Positions 36,584-47,049 of a stretch of 64,000 nt of DNA are shown in pieces. The notes beneath the pieces are model-generated. The model had not been told where the DNA came from. It made no database searches and worked only from the letters and a program-made list of their open reading frames with translations. A program made the position numbers and the translations under genes. Position 1 is the first letter of the stretch. Every line of letters begins with the position of its first letter. The stretch comes from Aliivibrio sifiae (GTDB lineage Bacteria > Pseudomonadota > Gammaproteobacteria > Enterobacterales > Vibrionaceae): the NCBI RefSeq assembly GCF_002954715.1, contig NZ_MSCP01000003.1, positions 157,549 to 221,548 of the forward strand, written 5' to 3'.

Positions 36584-37537
36584 ATGAAAATAGCGGTCTT
36601 TGTTCCAAGTAGACCACACTTTGGTAACATTCTAACTCAATTACCTTTTTTCTGCGCATTAAAAGCTGAGTACCCTGAAGCAAAAATTGAAGTATGGTCA
36701 AAGTTTGAACAAAGTAAACTTCTACTTGCTGTTGATGCTGTAACTTCAATCATAAACTATAAAAAATTTAGCTTTATCCATTTAGTGAAAGAACTAAAAA
36801 AACAAAAATACGATGTTGTATATAATTTATACTCAGGTTCAGACAAAGTACACGCTGCAATAAAATTCGCTAATGTTAGACAATCTTTTGGTCACAGTAG
36901 TAACAACTTACATAAATTCTGCTATCACAAATATCTTCATATAAATAAAGGCGTTCAATACATTGCAAATAGCCACTTAGCACTCTTAAATACAGTTAAA
37001 GATTGCAGTTATAAACCAAGTATTATTAGTACATTAGTTCAATCAACAACTCATCGAAATGAAATCACTTTATTACCAGGTGGCGGAGCTGGTGAATATA
37101 AAAGATGGTCTTTGGAGCATTATTTAGCCGCTGCAGAAAGAATTGCGATAGAGCACCCTAACTTAACTGCTATCAACTGGGTTTTAGGTCCTGATGAAAA
37201 GCATTATGAAGGGATTATACCAACCAAGATTGTCAATGTTCCTGTAAAGTTACATCACAGTCCTAATGTTTATGAATTAATAGACTTAGCTCTTTCATCA
37301 AAATTATCTATAGCAAATGATTGTGGCCCGACTCATATCTTTCAAATGCTTACCGTACCATTAATTACACTATGGGGCTGGAAAGATAAAAAAACATCTC
37401 CTTATAGTACTATGCGTGAATGGTTTTATTCATATGAAAACTCTTGGGCAATCACTCCGAATGAAGAAGATAAATGCATTAATTCAATTAGTGTCGATAA
37501 AGTTTGCTCATTAGCGTTAGCTCAATTGAAGCGATAA
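36584..37537 (+). CDS. Glycosyltransferase family 9 (heptosyltransferase-like)
   Basis: A 317-residue GT9 protein. MKIAVFVPSRPHFGNILTQL gives the family start, where heptosyltransferases usually have GD in place of the GN seen here. The donor domain has ITLLPGGGAGEYKRWSLEHY (about residues 163-182) and LSIANDCGPTHIFQMLTVPL (around 245-265), followed by LWGWKDKKTSPY. It is divergent from the YejM-like gene with AAAAGG 8-9 bases upstream of the ATG. Probably an outer-core heptosyltransferase or related hexosyltransferase. Confidence 0.88.
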   Translation: MKIAVFVPSRPHFGNILTQLPFFCALKAEYPEAKIEVWSKFEQSKLLLAVDAVTSIINYKKFSFIHLVKELKKQKYDVVYNLYSGSDKVHAAIKFANVRQSFGHSSNNLHKFCYHKYLHINKGVQYIANSHLALLNTVKDCSYKPSIISTLVQSTTHRNEITLLPGGGAGEYKRWSLEHYLAAAERIAIEHPNLTAINWVLGPDEKHYEGIIPTKIVNVPVKLHHSPNVYELIDLALSSKLSIANDCGPTHIFQMLTVPLITLWGWKDKKTSPYSTMREWFYSYENSWAITPNEEDKCINSISVDKVCSLALAQLKR

Positions 37538-37564
37538 CAACAGAGTATTGGGTCTTTTTACTAT

Positions 37565-38251
37565 TTAATTTAAAGAGGCCCATTGATCTTCACTCCAATG
37601 AATATTTCTTTTATCCGCCTCTTTTATAAATGAGCGTTTTAGTCTCTCTAAATTCCCTTGTTTCCAATCATCGCCTTTTTGCTGATGGCATTTGTCAAAA
37701 TCAATAATCCAAACATTCTCTTTATCATCAATCAAAATGTTATGAATATTTAAATCTGTATGATTGACTTGAGCTGCATGCATTTTTCTAATTTCACGAC
37801 CGATCTTCTGGTACATCTCTTTGGATAAAGATTTTTCTTGCAAAATAGCAACTAAATCACACGCATTCGGGATCTTTTGGCTTAATAAATCGGCTTGGTA
37901 ACAAAACGTTCGCTTTACCGCTCTGGCTGCAATCGGTTTTGGTACATTAACGCCTGCTTCAATGAGTGTATTCAATAACTGAAACTCTTGATAGCTGCGT
38001 GTTTTTTCCCAACCAGTAAAAATATAATGATCTTTTACTAGTTTCCCAAATAAACCACCACGGCGATAATGACGCAAGGCCGCATCCATTTTATCAAGAG
38101 CAACAAACCATGTAGTTCCTCGCCCTTGCGCGGAACCAATAACTTTATCTTGTTGTAGCCAATACTCGGGCTCACAACATTGTTCTGGTGAGTCACTAAG
38201 AATAGAGTCATCGTACCAAATGATCTGTTTTTTATTTCTAATTGTTTTCAT
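37565..38251 (-). CDS. kdkA: 3-deoxy-D-manno-octulosonic acid kinase (Kdo kinase)
   Basis: Phosphorylates Kdo of Kdo-lipid A at O-4, the modification found in organisms with a single Kdo. The 228 residues match the KdkA family: N-terminal GRGTTWFV glycine loop (43-50), HYRRGGLFGKL with basic contacts, kinase-like catalytic HTDLNIHN at 164-171 and metal-binding DFDK at 184-187. It is a single gene facing the GT9 gene at 36.6 kb tail to tail. A repeat element fills its upstream region. With waaA it defines the Kdo part of the core. Confidence 0.95.
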   Translation of the reverse strand: MKTIRNKKQIIWYDDSILSDSPEQCCEPEYWLQQDKVIGSAQGRGTTWFVALDKMDAALRHYRRGGLFGKLVKDHYIFTGWEKTRSYQEFQLLNTLIEAGVNVPKPIAARAVKRTFCYQADLLSQKIPNACDLVAILQEKSLSKEMYQKIGREIRKMHAAQVNHTDLNIHNILIDDKENVWIIDFDKCHQQKGDDWKQGNLERLKRSFIKEADKRNIHWSEDQWASLN

Positions 38252-38265
38252 ATAAAAACCAAGGG

Positions 38266-38370
38266 GTCAGGTCGCTTCGCTTGCAGGATTCAGGGGTATT
38301 CACAGTTATGACAAAAATAACAACAGCTCCCCCGAACCCTTTAAGGGAGCTTGCGACCGATCTGAATCCT
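38266..38370. repeat. Nested-palindrome element, copy 5 (short form)
   Basis: Left outer arm CAGGTCGCTTCGCTTGCAGG then ATTCAGGGG; right outer arm AAGGGAGCTTGCGACCGATC then TGAATCCT. Only about 50 bases separate the arms; the GC-rich inner arms are reduced to AGCTCCCCC. It sits between divergent kdkA and the GT9 gene, so their promoters must lie in or beside it. Confidence 0.8.
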
Positions 38371-38444
38371 ATGCTCTATGTCATTTTACATTTATGACCG
38401 TTAATAGCATAATTCTAACTCATTCTTCTTGGGTTAACATCTCT

Positions 38445-39488
38445 ATGGCTTTATTCACTTCTGCCCCTAACTCTCTCTGTATCCTACGCTTATCTGCAAT
38501 TGGGGATGTTTGCCATGCAATAGCCGCAGTCCAAGCAATTCAAAAAGAATGGCCAAGTACTAAAATTACTTGGATTGTTGGTAAAGTAGAAGCACAGTTA
38601 ATCCATGATTTACCCAATATTACAGTCATCCCTTTTGATAAAAAATTGGGATTTAAAGGCATGAAAGCGATTTGGGCTCAATTAAAAGATCAACATTTTG
38701 ATGCTTTAGTTCATATGCAATTGGCACTACGAGCGAGCGTATTAACCGCAGGCATTAAAGCTAAATACAAAGTGGGATTTAATCGTAAGCGAGCTAAAGA
38801 AGGTCAGTGGCTTTTTACTAATCGAAAAATTGAAGATACTGCTTCAACACATGTGTTAGATAGTTTCTATTCTTTTGTTGAATATCTTGGCGTACCTAAA
38901 AGCAAACCAGTATGGCATATTCCCCTATCGAACAATGATTTATCGTTTATTGATTTACATATTCCAGCAGAAAAACCGTATGTTGTTATTTCTCCTGCGG
39001 CAAGTAAAGATGAGCGTAACTGGTTAACCGAGCGTTATGCTCAACTAGCAGATTGGTTAAATGAACATGACTACCAAGTAGTATTATGTGGTTCACCTAG
39101 TGAGCGTGAAAAACAACTTGGTGAGAATATTGAATCTTTAACGCAGTTACCTATCATTAATTTAATCGGTAAAACCTCATTAAAACAGTTAACTGCGATA
39201 TTAAATAAAGCCCAAGTTGTGATTGCTCCAGATTCAGGGCCTGCTCACATTGCTACCACACAAAATACACCTGTTGTTGGACTATATGGCCACAGTAACC
39301 CCAAACGAACAGGTCCTTATAATAGCTTATCTTATGTCGTTAGTGTGTATGAACAACACGCAGCTACACAACACAGTAAATCAATTAATGAGTTAAAGTG
39401 GAGTACTCGCGTTAAAGGCGACCATATCATGCAAGATATTAGTCTTGATATGGTAAAAACTCCCTTAAAATCCTTACTTAATTTATAA
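38445..39488 (+). CDS. Heptosyltransferase-family protein (GT9)
   Basis: A 347-residue GT9 enzyme of the heptosyltransferase I/III type. N-terminus SLCILRLSAIGDVCHAIAAV (residues 10-29) carries the classic SAIGD catalytic aspartate. Later come VVISPAASKDERNWLTERYA (donor site), VVLCGSPSE, and VVIAPDSGPAHIATTQNTPV near 265-285 with the DSGPAH motif, then GLYGHSNPKRTGPY. I use the ATG at 38445; one 51 bases upstream would add residues unlike the family. Probably the inner-core heptose I transferase or a paralogue. Confidence 0.9.
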   Translation: MALFTSAPNSLCILRLSAIGDVCHAIAAVQAIQKEWPSTKITWIVGKVEAQLIHDLPNITVIPFDKKLGFKGMKAIWAQLKDQHFDALVHMQLALRASVLTAGIKAKYKVGFNRKRAKEGQWLFTNRKIEDTASTHVLDSFYSFVEYLGVPKSKPVWHIPLSNNDLSFIDLHIPAEKPYVVISPAASKDERNWLTERYAQLADWLNEHDYQVVLCGSPSEREKQLGENIESLTQLPIINLIGKTSLKQLTAILNKAQVVIAPDSGPAHIATTQNTPVVGLYGHSNPKRTGPYNSLSYVVSVYEQHAATQHSKSINELKWSTRVKGDHIMQDISLDMVKTPLKSLLNL

Positions 39489-39523
39489 TAATTACATCAT
39501 ATTACAATAAACAAGGCGCACTT

Positions 39524-40306
39524 ATGATCACTGGTATTGTCATTACTCTAAACGAATCAAGAAATATTGTTGAATGCATCCAATCGCTACAGAAAGTGTG
39601 TTCTGAAGTGATTATTGTGGATTCCAACAGCACGGATAATACCGTTGAACTTGCAGAACAACTTGGTGCGAAAGTTGTCACTCAGAGTTACCTTGGCGAT
39701 GGAATTCAAAAAAATGTTGGACTCGATTACGCCACTAATAACTGGGTATTAAGCCTAGATGCTGATGAGCGCTTAACCGACGAAATGGTAAAAGCAATTG
39801 AAGCGTTAGATTTAACGTCTACCCCCCATGACGCATTCGCTTTCCGTCGTCGTAATTACATTGGTAGTCGCTGGATTAAACAGTGTGGTTGGTACCCAGA
39901 CTTCTGTATTCGCCTTTATGATCGAACTAAAACACGCTTTGCTGATGTAAAACAACATGCGTCAGTTCAAGCTAAAAATCCAGATCGTATCAATGCTGAT
40001 ATTATTCATTATTCTTTTGAAAATTTAGGCCAATTATTTGCGAAACCTGGACGTAACTTCAGCGGTCGAGCTGCAAAAATCATGTATAAAAAAGGAAAAC
40101 GAGCAAACAGTTTCTCACCTTTTACTCATGGCTTAAATGCATTTATTCGTAAATATATTTTCCAAAGAGGTTTTTTAGGCGGCGTTGATGGCATGACGGT
40201 AGCGTTAAGCTCTGCGATTAACAGCTACTTAAAATATGCTAAATTACTTGAGTATCAACGTGATCCTAAAGTTCTTGAAAACGAAGACTTTAATAAGGTT
40301 TGGTAA
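39524..40306 (+). CDS. waaE: LPS core beta-1,4-glucosyltransferase-like (WaaE type, GT2)
   Basis: A 260-residue GT2 enzyme similar to WaaE/KdtX, which adds glucose to heptose I. Motifs are GIVITLNESRNIVECIQSL (residues 4-22), VIIVDSNSTDNT (29-40), LSLDADERLTDEM (about 72-84) with the metal-binding DAD, and RRRNYIGSRWIKQCGWYPDF, which is characteristic of the WaaE subgroup. AAGGCG lies 8 bases upstream of the ATG. Its position just upstream of coaD matches the kdtX-coaD arrangement seen in other gamma-proteobacteria. Confidence 0.9.
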   Translation: MITGIVITLNESRNIVECIQSLQKVCSEVIIVDSNSTDNTVELAEQLGAKVVTQSYLGDGIQKNVGLDYATNNWVLSLDADERLTDEMVKAIEALDLTSTPHDAFAFRRRNYIGSRWIKQCGWYPDFCIRLYDRTKTRFADVKQHASVQAKNPDRINADIIHYSFENLGQLFAKPGRNFSGRAAKIMYKKGKRANSFSPFTHGLNAFIRKYIFQRGFLGGVDGMTVALSSAINSYLKYAKLLEYQRDPKVLENEDFNKVW

Positions 40307-40311
40307 ATACT

Positions 40312-41846
<1,535 letters not shown>

Positions 41847-41878
41847 TATACTTGATCAACAATCCATTTAAATAAATT

Positions 41879-41922
41879 AAGACCACCTCTTTAACGGCAT
41901 AAAGAGCGTGGTCTTATTTTTA
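41879..41922 (+). terminator. Terminator after coaD
   Basis: Long imperfect stem: AAGACCAC and GTGGTCTT (outer) with TCTTT / AAAGA inside, around an 8-base loop, followed by ATTTTTA. It also lies just past the stop of the convergent LtaS-like gene and may stop transcripts from both sides, but the T-run favours the plus strand. Confidence 0.88.
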
Positions 41923-41927
41923 TTGTT

Positions 41928-43907
41928 TTACTTTGTACCTTTTACCTGCCCATTAATATACAACGTCTGTAATTGATGGTACTCCGGCCCAATATGTATT
42001 TTCTCATTAGATGTAAAAGCTTTCTTCACTTCAAGCTCAGATACCCAAGAGTATAATTTTTCAGGGTATGCATTTAAATACACACCTTTATCGGTATATG
42101 TCATTTCTGAGTGATAACCAAATCGTGGTGTTGAATCCACTCCTAGTAAATTAGCACCACCTAAACTGTAATAATTAGCACCAGATAAACTAAAAGCATA
42201 TAGCGTAGGAAAAATATCTTTATGAGAGCCAACACGATCTTTATTGTATTGGTACCCCACTTTTTCTTTAATTTTTTCAGGTATATAAAGATAAAACGGC
42301 ACTGAATTAGTAACAGCAAGATCCTCAGGATACTTCATCGTAAACCCTCGCAACTTATGATCCCCAGTAGCAGCTATTAATGTTGAATTACCTAATGAAG
42401 ATGCTTTTATATCTGCCACAAACTGACCTAATGCATTATTTGCATATTGATAAGTCTCATATAATCGAGTTGCTTCTTCCTCACCCTTTTTCATTCGATT
42501 AAGCAAACGATCACTGACTTTTAATGGTTTTACGTCATAATTTGCAGGTACTTGGTAAGGGGTATGATTCGTAATTGTGAGGATATAAATCATTAATGGT
42601 TGTTTTGCTTCTTTTAATACTTTCTCAGCTAACTTAAAAGTATATTCATCAGATAATCCCCACTCTCCACGAAACTCTTCAGCTTCTGGAAATACTTTTA
42701 ATATCGCATTTTCATCAAGAACTTCATCAAACCCTTGAGATGGTAAATAATTCGCCACATTCCGCCACATTCCATTAGTTGCTGTAATAAAAATAGTTTT
42801 ATAACCCGCTTCTTTATAAGGTCGAGCTGCTGCTGCTGCAACTTGCACTTTTTGTGCAGAAGAATGACTGATAGTAGGAACGTTACTTTGACCTAACATA
42901 TTCACTAACGAGTTAATGGTTGCGGTTGTTTCAGCTAAAAATCGAGTAAACACAAAATCAGATTCAAAAGCAGGTCGTAATGCACCTAAAAGATCATTTT
43001 CTGGATAATTATCTTCAACCAATACGTTCATTCCCATGCCTTCCATTAAAGTCATGACAACATGAGGCTTATTCTCTGCTAAATAGGCATTATAAGGAGT
43101 ACTAAATTGACCTGTAGTATTACCAACCACCTTTTTAAATTGCTCTTCAAGCAGGTCTTTACTGACTGACTGAAATTTATTTTGCTCTTTATAATCACTT
43201 TTCGCCCACTCAAGAGCAACTAAGCCGTTAGGTGTAATGCTATTTAAAATTTTAGAATCAGATACTTGAGCGTGGTAACGTTTTAATGGATGAGAACCTA
43301 ATGTACCTCTAGCAAAAAAGAATACAGTTACAATCATCGCAATAACAGAGATGCCAGTAAGTCCTTTATGCTGTGGCTTCCACGACCATAACGCCATTTT
43401 CTTTATCGCGAAACGAACAAGAATCGCGGAAAGAAAAGCCACAATGACACTACTCATAAAAGATAAGAAAATAGGATAATCAGCCCATGCATTCGCTAAT
43501 ACAGCTTTGGTGTCATCATCAGCTAAACCAAAGATAAAGACATCAATATGATTACCATAAGTAAGATAATAGTAATAATTACCAATTGAAAAACCGGTGA
43601 CTAAAAAGAAAATAAGCCCTGCATACCAAGGGAAAATTTTTGCCAATATTCGATAGAGTCTTGGAAAAGCGGCAACAATTAAACCAATAAGTAATAACGG
43701 TGCAAAACCGATAACTACAACTTTCAAATCAAAACGAAGGCCTATAAACAAAGCACGCCACAGATCTGTACTTCGCTGAGCAAGCTCCGCACTATCTGCA
43801 ATATTAAATAAGAAGATCAACCGCCCAACACAAAGTATAGCCACAGCGATAAAAACAGATAACCAAATGACTCGACTCAGTTGTTTATAATTTTCTTGAA
43901 AATTCAT
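41928..43907 (-). CDS. LTA synthase-like membrane sulfatase-fold protein
   Basis: A 659-residue inner-membrane protein with five predicted spans in the first 200 residues and a periplasmic sulfatase-fold domain. The metal/nucleophile region is VVMTLMEGMGMNV (E289 region) and ETTATINSLVNML near 326-338, where a Thr would be the nucleophile. ILTITNHTPYQVP and AATGDHKLRGF supply later metal ligands. Architecture matches LtaS-type phosphoglycerol or phosphoethanolamine transferases. Gram-negative relatives make phosphoglycerol decorations of glucans or LPS. Substrate is not known here; position between coaD and mutM in an LPS region suggests envelope modification. Confidence 0.88.
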   Translation of the reverse strand: MNFQENYKQLSRVIWLSVFIAVAILCVGRLIFLFNIADSAELAQRSTDLWRALFIGLRFDLKVVVIGFAPLLLIGLIVAAFPRLYRILAKIFPWYAGLIFFLVTGFSIGNYYYYLTYGNHIDVFIFGLADDDTKAVLANAWADYPIFLSFMSSVIVAFLSAILVRFAIKKMALWSWKPQHKGLTGISVIAMIVTVFFFARGTLGSHPLKRYHAQVSDSKILNSITPNGLVALEWAKSDYKEQNKFQSVSKDLLEEQFKKVVGNTTGQFSTPYNAYLAENKPHVVMTLMEGMGMNVLVEDNYPENDLLGALRPAFESDFVFTRFLAETTATINSLVNMLGQSNVPTISHSSAQKVQVAAAAARPYKEAGYKTIFITATNGMWRNVANYLPSQGFDEVLDENAILKVFPEAEEFRGEWGLSDEYTFKLAEKVLKEAKQPLMIYILTITNHTPYQVPANYDVKPLKVSDRLLNRMKKGEEEATRLYETYQYANNALGQFVADIKASSLGNSTLIAATGDHKLRGFTMKYPEDLAVTNSVPFYLYIPEKIKEKVGYQYNKDRVGSHKDIFPTLYAFSLSGANYYSLGGANLLGVDSTPRFGYHSEMTYTDKGVYLNAYPEKLYSWVSELEVKKAFTSNEKIHIGPEYHQLQTLYINGQVKGTK

Positions 43908-43942
43908 CTAACTCTCTATGTTATTTGTATTTTGATAATAAT

Positions 43943-44761
43943 TTACAGGTCAAACGGTTGGCAGTTTTCACACCAAAATGTATTTCTCTGTCCAATTTTT
44001 TCTTCTTGAATGAGTGAGTGACAAATTAAGCACTCTTTTCCAGCACGTCCATACACATGCAATTCTTGTGCAAAGTATCCTGGCTTTCCATCAACTTGAT
44101 TAAAATCCTTTAAGGTAGTGCCGCCTTGCTTAATTGCCGTTTCTAGTACTTTTTTAATTTCAGATACTAATCGTTCTATTTGGGCTAACGTCAATGTGCC
44201 TACTGGTGTTTTAGGGTGTATTTTTGCCATAAAAAGAGATTCACTGGCGTAGATGTTACCAACTCCCACCACAACGACGTTATTCATAATAAACTGCTTT
44301 ACGACAGCTTTTTTATTCTTTGCTTTTTCTGCTAGATATTTAGTATTAAATACATCAGTAAGTGGCTCTGGACCAAGCTTAGCAAGCACATCGTGTGATA
44401 CGCCTACTTCAGAATATAGCCAAGCACCAAACTTACGAGGATCGTTATAACGAAGAAGCTTACCGCTATCTAAAACAAGGTCCACATGATCGTGTTTCGC
44501 TGGTGGGATCGCCTCATCAAGTATCCGTAAACTACCCGACATACCAAGATGAATAATGGCTGTACCTTTTGGGGTATCTATCATTAGATATTTAGCACGA
44601 CGACGAATTGATTGAATTCGTTGTCCTACGAGTAATTGTAATTCTTGAGGAATTAGCCAGCGCAGTTTATCTGTTCTAACTATAATAGCTTTGATGATTT
44701 GACCTTGTAGGTGCGGTGTTATTCCTAAGCGGCTGGTTTCTACTTCTGGTAGTTCTGGCAT
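43943..44761 (-). CDS. mutM: Formamidopyrimidine-DNA glycosylase
   Basis: Base-excision repair enzyme removing 8-oxoguanine and formamidopyrimidines. I set the start at the ATG at 44761 ([14 protein letters not shown]), since the mature enzyme needs Pro2 as nucleophile; AAGGATC lies 7 bases upstream. The 272 residues are standard. The helix-two-turn-helix region includes [15 protein letters not shown], and a C-terminal C4 zinc finger has [17 protein letters not shown] followed by FWCENC. The reading frame runs open 81 bases further upstream but into a repeat fragment. It is downstream of the 152-residue membrane protein. Confidence 0.97.
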   Translation of the reverse strand: MPELPEVETSRLGITPHLQGQIIKAIIVRTDKLRWLIPQELQLLVGQRIQSIRRRAKYLMIDTPKGTAIIHLGMSGSLRILDEAIPPAKHDHVDLVLDSGKLLRYNDPRKFGAWLYSEVGVSHDVLAKLGPEPLTDVFNTKYLAEKAKNKKAVVKQFIMNNVVVVGVGNIYASESLFMAKIHPKTPVGTLTLAQIERLVSEIKKVLETAIKQGGTTLKDFNQVDGKPGYFAQELHVYGRAGKECLICHSLIQEEKIGQRNTFWCENCQPFDL

Positions 44762-44784
44762 ATTTGATCCTTTGATAAATAAGC

Positions 44785-44840
44785 TTTCAGGGTTCAGTTC
44801 GGTCGCAAGCTCCCTTGCAGATCTCAGATGTGATCGCTGC
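44785..44840. repeat. Nested-palindrome element, copy 6 (fragment)
   Basis: TTTCAGGGTTCAGTTCGGTC then GCAAGCTCCCTTGCAGA, the outer-arm signature in inverted orientation, ending near TGATCGCTGCAAGACTAG. It fills the gap between the 152-residue protein gene and mutM on the same strand. Confidence 0.7.
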
Positions 44841-44851
44841 AAGACTAGAAA

Positions 44852-45310
44852 CTAGTTTCTAAACAAATACTCTTCCTCTGCACTCACCGCTATCCACTCA
44901 CCTTGCCAATTCTGCATCATCCAAAAATTCGGAGCTTGATAGATAGTTATACGCTGTGGCTCTTCTTGGTTTTCAAACCATACCTCTACAGAGCTTGGAG
45001 CAGGCAATTTAGTTTTAAGTACTTTGACTGATTCATCAGTAAGTAATGTGCCCTCAAGAGTAAACCAACGCTCAATAAACTGAGTATCTTGATCTGATGT
45101 ATTTGAAGCAACATCATAGTCCGCAAAGTGCATTTTCTTAATCGGGTTAATGCGTTCAAATAAAGGCTGTACGTCGGCATTAACTGTAACTGCTTGCTCT
45201 GGTTCTAATAGATACGTTTTAATTAACTGAGGGGCTTGTAGGACGCCAATAAAAACTAAAACGGCAATCATGAGGATATTGTTGTATTTACGACGTGATG
45301 GTCTTTTCAT
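44852..45310 (-). CDS. Conserved hypothetical single-pass membrane protein
   Basis: A 152-residue protein I cannot name. A basic N-terminus (MKRPSRRKYNN) is followed by one hydrophobic segment, ILMIAVLVFIGVLQAPQLI (residues 12-30), so the remainder is probably periplasmic. The rest is a small alpha/beta domain, with VEVWFENQEEPQRITIYQAP and a tryptophan-rich FWMMQNWQGEWIAV near the end. No catalytic motif is apparent. It lies between mutM and rpmG with repeat copies on both sides. Codon use is like that of its neighbours, so it is likely a genuine gene. Confidence 0.78.
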   Translation of the reverse strand: MKRPSRRKYNNILMIAVLVFIGVLQAPQLIKTYLLEPEQAVTVNADVQPLFERINPIKKMHFADYDVASNTSDQDTQFIERWFTLEGTLLTDESVKVLKTKLPAPSSVEVWFENQEEPQRITIYQAPNFWMMQNWQGEWIAVSAEEEYLFRN

Positions 45311-45344
45311 TTTAAATCCTTTTTTAGAGCAGTAACTAGCGTTT

Positions 45345-45455
45345 AGGACGCTTCGCTCGAGGTGCGATGAAGATTAGAGCGAGGTTTCAGGTTTCAGTAA
45401 AATCAAAAGCAAATACCTCTGAAACTTGAAAGTGCAGCGCCCTGAATCCTGCTCG
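45345..45455. repeat. Nested-palindrome element, copy 7 (degenerate)
   Basis: Left fragment TAGGACGCTTCGCTCGAGG; right fragment ACCTCTGAAACTTGAAAGTG then CAGCGCCCTGAATCCTGC. The centre has lost the GC-rich inner arms. It lies between the rpmG terminator and the downstream membrane protein gene. Confidence 0.6.
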
Positions 45456-45471
45456 TTTCCTGATTTTAAAC

Positions 45472-45500
45472 CAAAAAAAAACCCAGCAACAAGGCTGGGT
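45472..45500 (-). terminator. Terminator of the rpmB-rpmG operon
   Basis: On the minus strand ACCCAGC / GCTGGGT form a 7-bp stem with a 6-base loop, followed by nine Ts. It begins 35 bases after the rpmG stop codon. A textbook intrinsic terminator. Confidence 0.95.
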
Positions 45501-45534
45501 TTTCAATATATCAAAGTTGCAATCAGTAATCGAA

Positions 45535-45702
45535 TTACTTGATTTTAGCTTCTTTGTAAAGAACGTGCTGACGTACAACAGGATCAAATTTTTTGATCTC
45601 CATTTTGCCAGGCATGTTACGTTTGTTCTTATCAGTTGTGTAGAAGTGACCAGTGTTAGCAGTTGATACTAACTTGATTTTCTCACGTGCGCCTTTAGCC
45701 AT
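45535..45702 (-). CDS. rpmG: 50S ribosomal protein L33
   Basis: I translated this 55-residue protein directly: [20 protein letters not shown] continuing to a C-terminal [10 protein letters not shown]. That is the L33 sequence and length, of the form lacking the zinc-binding cysteines ([16 protein letters not shown] has none). Start at 45702, with GGAA-type purines (AGAGGAATCTGAAAA) upstream. It is 14 bases downstream of rpmB, in the normal rpmB-rpmG order. Confidence 0.97.
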   Translation of the reverse strand: MAKGAREKIKLVSTANTGHFYTTDKNKRNMPGKMEIKKFDPVVRQHVLYKEAKIK

Positions 45703-45716
45703 TTTTCAGATTCCTC

Positions 45717-45953
45717 TTAAACGTTCTCGCCACGAGCACGCATGTCAGAAAGAACGGCATCGATGCCTTTCTTATCAATGATACGCATACCTTTAGCGGT
45801 AAGACGAAGTTTAACGAAGCGTTTTTCGCTTTCTACCCAGAAACGATGAGTTTGTAGGTTCGGCAGAAAACGACGCTTGGTGGCATTTTTTGCGTGTGAG
45901 CGGTTGTTACCAACTGCAGGACGCTTACCAGTTACTTGGCATACTCGGGACAT
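45717..45953 (-). CDS. rpmB: 50S ribosomal protein L28
   Basis: A 78-residue protein starting [20 protein letters not shown], the conserved L28 N-terminus, and ending [10 protein letters not shown]. The ATG at 45953 has GGAGA about 11 bases upstream. The reading frame is open for 15 bases more, but the family start is clear. First gene of the rpmB-rpmG operon, driven by the strong promoter at 46058-46086. Confidence 0.98.
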   Translation of the reverse strand: MSRVCQVTGKRPAVGNNRSHAKNATKRRFLPNLQTHRFWVESEKRFVKLRLTAKGMRIIDKKGIDAVLSDMRARGENV

Positions 45954-46057
45954 TGCTGTCTTCTCCAAATCGTTTCAGCTCGATATCACCTTGGTGGCAA
46001 AAAACCACTAGAGCATTTCATATGAAAGTTCTAATTCAAGGCTATCAAAGGTCGCGC

Positions 46058-46086
46058 ATTATACTAACTGAATGCGCATTGCTCAA
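46058..46086 (-). promoter_or_regulatory. Sigma-70 promoter of rpmB-rpmG
   Basis: On the minus strand TTGAGC (46086-46081), a 17-base spacer and a perfect TATAAT (46063-46058), followed by a GCGCG discriminator typical of growth-rate-controlled ribosomal promoters. The predicted leader to rpmB is about 95 bases and contains a small hairpin (GTGG...CCAC). Confidence 0.9.
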
Positions 46087-46149
46087 GACCCTAAGGGGTC
46101 ATTTTTACTGTTTTTTGTGTTTTTTTTATTCAATTGCTTAAAAAAACAC

Positions 46150-46824
46150 TCAAATCCATCCTCTTTCGGCAAAAGAGACTATTTCTCCATCACCAATCAC
46201 GAAATGATCGAGGACTCGGATATCCACCAATTCTACTGCATCTGAGATACGTTTTGTTATCCTTCTGTCAGCTTGACTTGGCTCTGCGACACCAGATGGG
46301 TGATTATGCGCTAAAATGATGGCGGCTGCATTATAATCTATCGATCTTTTTACAACTTCTCTCGGATAAACGGCTGCTGCATCAATTGTTCCTTCAAATA
46401 ATACCTCTCCTTTAAGCACTCGATGCTGATTATCGAGAAAAAGAACATAAAAGGCTTCTCTATGTCGATCTCTTAATATTCGAGTTAAATAGCGCTTAGT
46501 ATGCTCAGGACTTGTCAAAGCATCTTCTTTTTCAATTTTTTCAAACAAATAGCGTTCGGTCATTTCTACTACCGCTTGTAGCTGTGCAAATTTCGCAGAG
46601 CCCAATCCTTTATGACTGCAAAATTCACTTTCATTCGATCCTAATAACTTTCTTAAGGATCCAAACTCTTTTAATAACTTGTCAGCCAGTTCAATCGCAT
46701 TCATTCCCTTAATACCGGTGCGAAGAAAAATAGCTAACAACTCAGCGTCGGTTAATGATTTTGGCCCTAATGCGAGTAACTTCTCTCTGGGGCGGGATTC
46801 TTCTGGTAAATTCATTAAAGACAT
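46150..46824 (-). CDS. radC: RadC/JAB-domain protein
   Basis: A 224-residue RadC family protein: an N-terminal helix-hairpin-helix-like region ([20 protein letters not shown]; residues 12-31, and [15 protein letters not shown] near 75-89), then a JAB1/MPN+ metalloprotease-like domain with the H-x-H-x7-S-x2-D motif in [14 protein letters not shown] near 175. The name comes from an E. coli mutant once thought defective in repair, but the true function is unsettled. It is divergent from coaBC, as in many gamma-proteobacteria. Confidence 0.96.
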   Translation of the reverse strand: MSLMNLPEESRPREKLLALGPKSLTDAELLAIFLRTGIKGMNAIELADKLLKEFGSLRKLLGSNESEFCSHKGLGSAKFAQLQAVVEMTERYLFEKIEKEDALTSPEHTKRYLTRILRDRHREAFYVLFLDNQHRVLKGEVLFEGTIDAAAVYPREVVKRSIDYNAAAIILAHNHPSGVAEPSQADRRITKRISDAVELVDIRVLDHFVIGDGEIVSFAERGWI

Positions 46825-47049
46825 AAATGCCCCATACTGTGAATAATATTTATACAGGTTACGATCAATATGTATTGACCGCCTTCTTCATTCCCTCCCC
46901 TTCGGCTTAGTTCAAACCTTGATTGCAATTATGTTTTCCGTCATTTACTTGCTTTGTCATGTGAATTCCCGATTGAAGTGCATCCCTATAAAAAAGATTT
47001 ATGATATGGTTAGCGCATTACGATGAATCACTTAAAGGTTATTAGTGTC

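Noticed and set aside
37540..37580. Possible bidirectional terminator between the GT9 gene and kdkA
   Set aside because: The stem TGGGTCTTT/AAAGAGGCCCA has a bulge and a long loop, includes kdkA coding bases and lacks a T-run, so I did not list it.
46087..46100. GACCC-TAAG-GGGTC hairpin followed by ATTTTT, read on the plus strand
   Set aside because: No plus-strand transcript is expected here; it lies just upstream of the rpmB -35 box on the opposite strand, so a terminator call is not supported.
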